In this document: positions 58,809-64,000 of the stretch, piece after piece | Layout of the letters: each line of letters starts with the position of its first letter | Position numbering within the stretch: position 1 is the stretch's first letter | From: Rahnella inusitata | GTDB lineage: Bacteria > Pseudomonadota > Gammaproteobacteria > Enterobacterales > Enterobacteriaceae | Direction: 5' to 3' | Length of the DNA stretch: 64,000 bases | NCBI RefSeq assembly: GCF_003263515.1 | Contig: NZ_JYDE01000021.1 | Location: 62,001 to 126,000 of the forward strand | Notes under the pieces: model-generated | What the model was told of the DNA's origin: nothing | Seen by the model: only the letters and a program-made list of their open reading frames with translations | Database searches by the model: none | Made by a program: the position numbers and the translations under genes

Positions 58809-59962
58809 AAAAGAAATCGGTCGTTATATGGAGCCTGGTTATTCTGTGTGCCGTATCTGCCACAGCTTACTTTATTTTTAACCAACAACATCATTCATCA
58901 CCGGCAGGGGTTCTTGCAAAAATCACCCGTGGTGATATTCAAACGACGGTCATTACCACCGGGACATTAAAACCTATTCGCCAGGTCAGTATTGGTGCGC
59001 AGGTGAATGGTCAATTAAAAAAGCTCTACGTGCATCAGGGCGACAGAGTAAATAAAGGGCAACTGCTTGCTGAAATAGACCCGATTTTGCAACAAAACGA
59101 ATTGCGGAAATCCGAAGCAGAACTTGCAAGCGCGCGTGCGCAATTGCGGTCATCACAAGTGCTGCTTAAACAGTATCAACTTGCTTTGCGTCGTCAGAAA
59201 GTGATGTTGAGGGAAGGCTCTGGAGTAGCAAGTGACCTTGAAGAAGCACAGTCCCTATTTGATTCTCAACTCGAACAGCTGGAAATGAATAAGGCACAGA
59301 TAGTCCAATCCGAAATGGCGGTGGAAACAGCCAGAGCAAATGTAGGCTATACGAGACTTGTTGCCCCAATAGAGGGTGAAGTCCTGGGCGTCGTAACTCA
59401 GGAAGGGCAAACGATCGTTTCCTCGCAAACTGCCCCGACCATTATGGTACTGGCTGATCTTAGCGTTATGCATATTCAGACCCGTATTTCGGAAGCAGAC
59501 ATTCTTAAGGTCAAATCAGGCCAACCTTTGTCATTCTATGTTCTCGCCCAACCATCACGTCTCTATACCAGCGTGATGGGCGAAATTCAAAATGCCCCGG
59601 ATGGGGTGCTTAATAATACCAATGAAATATCCAATAACTCACAGCAGTCTTTGGCTATTTACTACAGTGGTGTTTTTGAGATAACCAATACTGAGCGCTT
59701 GCTGAAAACCTCCATGACTGCGCAAGTTTCGATTGTAGTGAATGATGTGAAAAACGTTCTGCGCATCCCACTTTCTGCGCTACAGGAAAGAGATGCACAA
59801 GGGCGCTATTACGTAACACTCATTGACGGAAAGCAGAGGATTTCCCGTGAAGTTGAAATTGGTGCGCACAATAACGTTTTCGCTGAAGTGAAATCGGGGC
59901 TTGTGGAAGGCCAAAGTGTTGAGATCCCACCTTTAGCTCTTGAGACTGCCATCGATGGCTAA
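58805..59962 (+). CDS. MacA-like periplasmic adaptor
   Basis: The 385-residue HlyD/MacA-type adaptor has one N-terminal membrane anchor, a lipoyl domain (ISIGAQVNGQ-type and LYVHQGDRVNKGQLLAEIDP), a coiled-coil hairpin (about residues 95-180) and beta-barrel parts. It connects a MacB-type ABC protein with an outer-membrane channel. It overlaps the exporter by 4 bases and the MacB-like gene by 8, so it is co-translated with both. Confidence 0.88.
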   Translation: MKKKSVVIWSLVILCAVSATAYFIFNQQHHSSPAGVLAKITRGDIQTTVITTGTLKPIRQVSIGAQVNGQLKKLYVHQGDRVNKGQLLAEIDPILQQNELRKSEAELASARAQLRSSQVLLKQYQLALRRQKVMLREGSGVASDLEEAQSLFDSQLEQLEMNKAQIVQSEMAVETARANVGYTRLVAPIEGEVLGVVTQEGQTIVSSQTAPTIMVLADLSVMHIQTRISEADILKVKSGQPLSFYVLAQPSRLYTSVMGEIQNAPDGVLNNTNEISNNSQQSLAIYYSGVFEITNTERLLKTSMTAQVSIVVNDVKNVLRIPLSALQERDAQGRYYVTLIDGKQRISREVEIGAHNNVFAEVKSGLVEGQSVEIPPLALETAIDG

Positions 59963-61907
59963 TCTGACTGCGTTCCGCCTCGTGGATGTGAATCGTACCT
60001 TCATTTCGGGTGATCTTGCGGTGCATGTGCTTAAGAACATTTCGCTTGAGATAAAGCAGGGCGAAATGGTCGCCATTATGGGCCCTTCAGGCTCGGGGAA
60101 ATCATCGCTAATGAACCTGCTTGGCTGTTTAGATCAGCCGAGCAGCGGAAAGATTTATGTGGCAGGTATAGAGACTACCGGAGCCAGCAGCAATCAGCTC
60201 GCGTCGCTGCGCAGCCAGCATATAGGTTTTATTTTTCAACGTTATCACCTTATGCCCTATCTCAACGCACAAGATAATGTCGCAGTGCCTGCGCGTTATA
60301 CGTCGATGGATAAAGCAGAGCAAATTGAACGTTCCAGCAGCTTACTGACCCGTCTTGGGCTTGATGAAAAAATATTCCATAAACCCTCGCAATTATCCGG
60401 TGGGCAGCAACAGCGCGTCAGTATTGCCCGGGCTTTAATGAACGGGGCTGATATTATTCTTGCCGATGAACCGACCGGGGCATTGGATGCTGCGAGTGGA
60501 AAAGAAGTGATGGCAATATTACATAGCCTTCATCAGGCTGGTCATACCATCATTCTGGTCACGCACGATCCGCTTATTGCCAATCAGGCAGGACGTATCA
60601 TTGAGATCGATGATGGCCAAATTGTCGCTGACCATGCGGCCAGCTCGACAAATGACTTTCATCAACACACCTCACTGTCACACATTACCACCAGCACCGA
60701 GCGTCCCGGACTCTTTCAAAGCCTGAAAGACGCTATTTCTATGGCCTGGCAGGCGTTACGTGGACACCGCGCTCGCGCATTACTCTCAATGCTTGGCATG
60801 ATTATTGGTGTTGTTTCCATCATCGTGTCAATGGCTGTGGGCAATGGTGCAAAGCAAAAAATTCTTCATGATATAAGCGATCTAGGCGTCAAATCGCTGA
60901 CTATACACCCTGGCATTGGGTGGAGCGATATCCGTCCTGATTTAGCCTTCAGTCTTTCAGTACGTGATGCAGAAATGCTGCAACATCAAGATTTCACTAA
61001 AAATATTTCACCTGTTGTTAATACTTCTGTCGATGCATTGGCGAACGGGCAAAATGTTTTTCTCGAGTTGCACGGTGTTGATCAGGGCTATTTTGCTATT
61101 CATCGAATGGTCTTAGTGATGGGCAGGCATTTTAACTCAGGTGACCTGGCAGAGAGAGCTGCCGGGTTAGTGATCGACACCCAAACCGCAAAGAGTTTAT
61201 TTCCTCATAACGGCCATCCAGTCGGCGAAATTATTCAACTTCGTGGTGTGCCATTTGTCATTATCGGCGTGATGGAAATTAGTGGGGTAGTCCCCAGCAG
61301 GAGTGGGTTGCAGGGATGGATCCCCTTCACGACGATGCAGGATCGCCTGGAAGGGCCGGTTGCTCTTAATTTGATTGAATTGCAGCTCAAAGATGGGCTG
61401 GCAATGAAATCTTCTCAACAGCGGGTTGAGCATCTGCTGGACATAGTCCATGGCCGCCGTGATTTCTTCATTCAGAGCGATGACATGATGTTAAGCGCGG
61501 TGAAAAAAACCTCGGATTCTTTAACCCTCTTGGTGGCCACTATCGCAGGAATCTCGCTCATCGTCGGTGGCATAGGCGTGATGAATATCATGCTGGTTTC
61601 CGTCAAAGAAAGAACCCACGAAATTGGTATACGGTTAGCCGTGGGTGCCAGGGAGCAAGATATTTTGCGGCAGTTTCTGGTGGAATCTGTGGTGATTTGC
61701 CTGATGGGCTCGCTGATCGGAATTGTGCTTGCCATCGTTGCAGGTTGCACATTCGCATTATGCACGAATAGATTCCCCCTCGTTTTCACGATGCCTCCGA
61801 TTTTATTCTCCTGCTGTTTCTCCGGCCTGATTGGACTTGGATTCGGCTTCTTCCCTGCGCGGAATGCCGCTCGTTTAAATCCGACTGAGGCTCTGACTCG
61901 AGAATGA
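59955..61907 (+). CDS. MacB-like ABC transporter (ATPase plus permease)
   Basis: The 650-residue protein has an N-terminal ATPase ([51 protein letters not shown]) and a C-terminal domain with four membrane helices and a large periplasmic part. It carries the MacB hallmarks [19 protein letters not shown] and [21 protein letters not shown]. coli MacB has 648 residues. MacAB-TolC machines move peptides, siderophores and lipopeptides from the periplasm outwards. Its presence beside a C39 exporter gives the cluster two export steps. Confidence 0.9.
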   Translation: MANLTAFRLVDVNRTFISGDLAVHVLKNISLEIKQGEMVAIMGPSGSGKSSLMNLLGCLDQPSSGKIYVAGIETTGASSNQLASLRSQHIGFIFQRYHLMPYLNAQDNVAVPARYTSMDKAEQIERSSSLLTRLGLDEKIFHKPSQLSGGQQQRVSIARALMNGADIILADEPTGALDAASGKEVMAILHSLHQAGHTIILVTHDPLIANQAGRIIEIDDGQIVADHAASSTNDFHQHTSLSHITTSTERPGLFQSLKDAISMAWQALRGHRARALLSMLGMIIGVVSIIVSMAVGNGAKQKILHDISDLGVKSLTIHPGIGWSDIRPDLAFSLSVRDAEMLQHQDFTKNISPVVNTSVDALANGQNVFLELHGVDQGYFAIHRMVLVMGRHFNSGDLAERAAGLVIDTQTAKSLFPHNGHPVGEIIQLRGVPFVIIGVMEISGVVPSRSGLQGWIPFTTMQDRLEGPVALNLIELQLKDGLAMKSSQQRVEHLLDIVHGRRDFFIQSDDMMLSAVKKTSDSLTLLVATIAGISLIVGGIGVMNIMLVSVKERTHEIGIRLAVGAREQDILRQFLVESVVICLMGSLIGIVLAIVAGCTFALCTNRFPLVFTMPPILFSCCFSGLIGLGFGFFPARNAARLNPTEALTRE

Positions 61908-63274
61908 GGATCCTACAAGTAACCTTTATCGCCCTTGCATTAACGGCGTGTGGCTCATTGGTTAAAGCCGACTATAAGCGTCCAGAGTTAACTCTTCCGA
62001 TGCAGTGGAGTACACAGGAGACAGGCTCCGCGTGGTTAGCAAGCTCAGGTCACTGGTGGACTGTGTTTGGCGATCCTCAATTAACGCACGCCATTGATGA
62101 CGTTCTTACGCGAAATAACGATTTAGCTATTGCTGGATTTAGACTGCAACAAGCCCGGCTGGACAGCAATCTTTCGGATACCAATCTCACCCCGGATGTC
62201 AGCGTCTCTGGCAGTGCGGATAACACCAAAAATATCCGGCATCATACTAATTCCGTTGAAGGCTATAGCTCTTCCGTGAGTTTGAGTTATGAGCTTGACC
62301 TGTGGGGAAAATTGGCACGTATGCGCGAACAGTCTGCCTGGCAGGCTGAGGCAACGGCGTTGGAGCGCCAGAATACGGCTCTGACCCTCATTGGGACGAC
62401 TGCCCAGTACTATTGGCAAATAGCCGGAATAAATCAAAAAATTGATAATTCTCAGCGCAGCCTGGCGATCGCCGAAGAAACCAAAGTCGTCACGACATCA
62501 CGATTCACCGCAGGCGCGGTGAGTCAGCTGGATGTATTGCAAGCCACCCAGTCAGTGTTGGAACAAGAAAATAATCTGAAGGATTTATTCCAACAGCGCG
62601 AGGAGATACGCAATTCTCTTGCGATTTTGTTCAACAGACCTCCCTCAATGCGACTGCCAGAGCGTGATGGTTTGGATTTAACACAAACCATCGAATTGAA
62701 GATGAGTCTGCCAGTTGAGGTTATCCGCCGCAGGCCAGATGTGCAGTCGGCCGAATCGGCACTACGCGCCGCGCTTGCAGGTTCTGATGTCGCCGCATTG
62801 AACTTTTATCCCACCGTGTCTTTAAGCGCCGTGTTAAGTGCTGGCAGCAGTGTATTTAGTCAATGGTTTTCCGAACCAGGCAGAGTCATTGGTAGCAGCG
62901 TGGTCCTGCCATTTGTTGAATGGAACAAGGTACAACTGACCATCGCACGCTCAAAGCTTGATGTAAAAACCGCAGCCTCTACCTTCCAGCAAAAGGTGTA
63001 TTCAGCACTTTCTGATGTCGAAAAATCGCTCACACAGCGGCAGAAATGGTCACAGCAGAGGGAGAATACGTTGATCTCTCTGGCATTAAGCCAGCAACGG
63101 CTAAAACTGGCAAAAAGTCAGTATCTCGCTGGCGCGCAGCCCATTGAAACCTGGCTGGATGCACAGAACAACCTCCTGACCGTTGAAAATCAGTTATCTG
63201 ATATTCAGAACAATTACCTCAACTCTACGATGCAACTCTGGCTCGCTATTGGTGGAGAGGAGATCCCGGAATGA
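61904..63274 (+). CDS. NodT-family outer-membrane factor (TolC-like lipoprotein)
   Basis: The 456-residue protein starts [20 protein letters not shown] with a lipobox cysteine. It has the two TolC-type repeats of coiled coil and barrel strands (FGDPQLTHAIDDVLTRNNDL, IRRRPDVQSAESALRAALAG, QYLAGAQPIETWLDAQNNLL). It forms the outer-membrane exit duct for the MacAB-like pair and overlaps macB by 4 bases. A dedicated channel in the operon suggests a dedicated product. Confidence 0.9.
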   Translation: MRILQVTFIALALTACGSLVKADYKRPELTLPMQWSTQETGSAWLASSGHWWTVFGDPQLTHAIDDVLTRNNDLAIAGFRLQQARLDSNLSDTNLTPDVSVSGSADNTKNIRHHTNSVEGYSSSVSLSYELDLWGKLARMREQSAWQAEATALERQNTALTLIGTTAQYYWQIAGINQKIDNSQRSLAIAEETKVVTTSRFTAGAVSQLDVLQATQSVLEQENNLKDLFQQREEIRNSLAILFNRPPSMRLPERDGLDLTQTIELKMSLPVEVIRRRPDVQSAESALRAALAGSDVAALNFYPTVSLSAVLSAGSSVFSQWFSEPGRVIGSSVVLPFVEWNKVQLTIARSKLDVKTAASTFQQKVYSALSDVEKSLTQRQKWSQQRENTLISLALSQQRLKLAKSQYLAGAQPIETWLDAQNNLLTVENQLSDIQNNYLNSTMQLWLAIGGEEIPE

Positions 63275-63298
63275 CCCTCTTTCTAAGGACTTTAACTC

Positions 63299-64000
63299 AT
63301 GAATAATAAAACACTGCCACGGCGAGTCGTCATAACGGGTTATGGCGCGATTACCCCACTCGGCTTAACCGCGCAGGAGAGCTGGGATGCAATCATGGAT
63401 TACCGCATCGGTTACCGTTTTATTGATAAGCATCCTGCGGGAATCAAATCACGTTTTTATGGCCTGGTTGATGAAAATCTGGATTTGAAATTTTTGCCGG
63501 CGGTACTTCGTCGTCGCCTGCCTCGTTTTGCTCATCTGGCAATGGTCTCTGCTCGTGAAGCGATGAACATGGCTTTTGGCGAAAAAGCCCCTACAGAATT
63601 TTATGATCCGCTCAAATGCGGAGCCATCATAGGAACCGGTTGGGGTGGGCTGGACGAAACCTTTAAATTTCATGAGCAATATAAAGCCACGGGAATGGGT
63701 TCTCCTTTTGCCTGTTTCTTTTCGATGCCAAGTATTGCCACCGCCGCCTGCAGCCAGTTTTGGGGACTGCGGGGTTATCAAAATTCGCCCGTAGCCGCCT
63801 GCGCCACTGGCACCATGGCGATCGGCGATGCCTTTGAGGCCATCCGTAGTGGGCGAACCGATATGATGCTATCCGGTGGTGCAGAGTCGCTGCGCAGTGA
63901 TTCCGCCATCTGGAATATCGATGTATTAAAAGCACTCACCCGTGAAGAACATGACATCACCAAAGCCAGCTGTCCTTTTAGTCTTGAGCGCAATGGGTTT
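63299..64000 (+). CDS. FabF-like beta-ketoacyl synthase, 5' part (3' end outside window)
   Basis: AAGGA lies 9 bases before the ATG at 63299. The visible 234 residues begin MNNKTLPRRVVITGYGAITP and contain VAACATGTMAIGDAFEAI with the nucleophile Cys168, matching KAS II. GTGWGGLDET and MMLSGGAESL are further family blocks. It would extend acyl chains on an acyl carrier protein. It is 24 bases after the outer-membrane-factor gene, so a fatty-acid or polyketide step belongs to the peptide cluster, and more biosynthetic genes probably follow beyond the window. Confidence 0.88.
   Translation, partial: MNNKTLPRRVVITGYGAITPLGLTAQESWDAIMDYRIGYRFIDKHPAGIKSRFYGLVDENLDLKFLPAVLRRRLPRFAHLAMVSAREAMNMAFGEKAPTEFYDPLKCGAIIGTGWGGLDETFKFHEQYKATGMGSPFACFFSMPSIATAACSQFWGLRGYQNSPVAACATGTMAIGDAFEAIRSGRTDMMLSGGAESLRSDSAIWNIDVLKALTREEHDITKASCPFSLERNGF

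Overview
The window looks like the chromosome of a plant- or soil-associated member of the Enterobacterales, probably Yersiniaceae close to Rahnella. This is inferred from gene content: a pectin-use module (TogT-like transporter, PelX-like exolyase, KdgM-like porin), mgtA, otsBA with treF, dat-ddc, frmRA, a BluF/Ymg locus and an AcrAB-type pump with a RamA/SoxS-like regulator. No rRNA, tRNA, CRISPR array or intact insertion sequence was seen. Most of the window looks like ordinary core or flexible genome. Regions near 27-29 kb, 41-43 kb and 55-63 kb are visibly AT-richer.

Layout. 1-3.5 kb: oligogalacturonide uptake and breakdown. 3.5-7.1 kb: a very long leader with short open frames, then the Mg2+ P-type ATPase gene mgtA. 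7.2-9.3 kb: a Na/Pi-cotransporter-like protein and a SLOG-fold protein. 9.4-13.4 kb: trehalose synthesis (otsB-otsA) directly followed by cytoplasmic trehalase. 13.7-17.6 kb: an MmcQ/YjbR protein, a Fur-box-preceded iron-type ABC importer and an NTF2-fold protein. 17.7-26.5 kb: nitrilase with LysR regulator, then a LysR-flanked operon of a flavin monooxygenase, two carboxymuconolactone-decarboxylase-fold proteins and a polar amino-acid ABC importer. 26.5-29 kb: gene remnants, an IprA-like regulator and a small orphan gene. 29-32 kb: diaminobutyrate aminotransferase and decarboxylase (1,3-diaminopropane synthesis). 32-38.8 kb: a peptide-type ABC importer operon with a permease-ATPase fusion and its FadR-type regulator, divergent from a DUF1028 gene. 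38.7-41.3 kb: DUF1272, a frameshifted lipoprotein gene and frmA/frmR. 41.5-44.3 kb: four small YcgZ/YmgA/AriR-type genes facing a degenerate BLUF-EAL gene. 44.5-48.6 kb: a half MFS protein, two LysR genes, an aldo/keto reductase and a deleted reductase gene. 48.9-53.6 kb: AraC regulator plus RND pump. 53.7-55.2 kb: three small or secreted proteins of unknown role.

The most unusual part is the right end (55.4-64 kb, running off the window). A 59-residue peptide gene with a double-glycine leader is followed on the same strand by a lysophospholipid-acyltransferase-like enzyme, a C39-peptidase ABC exporter interrupted by one in-frame amber codon, a complete MacA-MacB-outer-membrane-factor set and a FabF-like ketosynthase. 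Junctions from the exporter's second half through the outer-membrane factor overlap by 4-8 bases, so these genes are probably one operon. The combination suggests a secreted peptide whose maturation or activity involves a fatty-acyl group. That is an inference; I know of no characterised system with this gene set.
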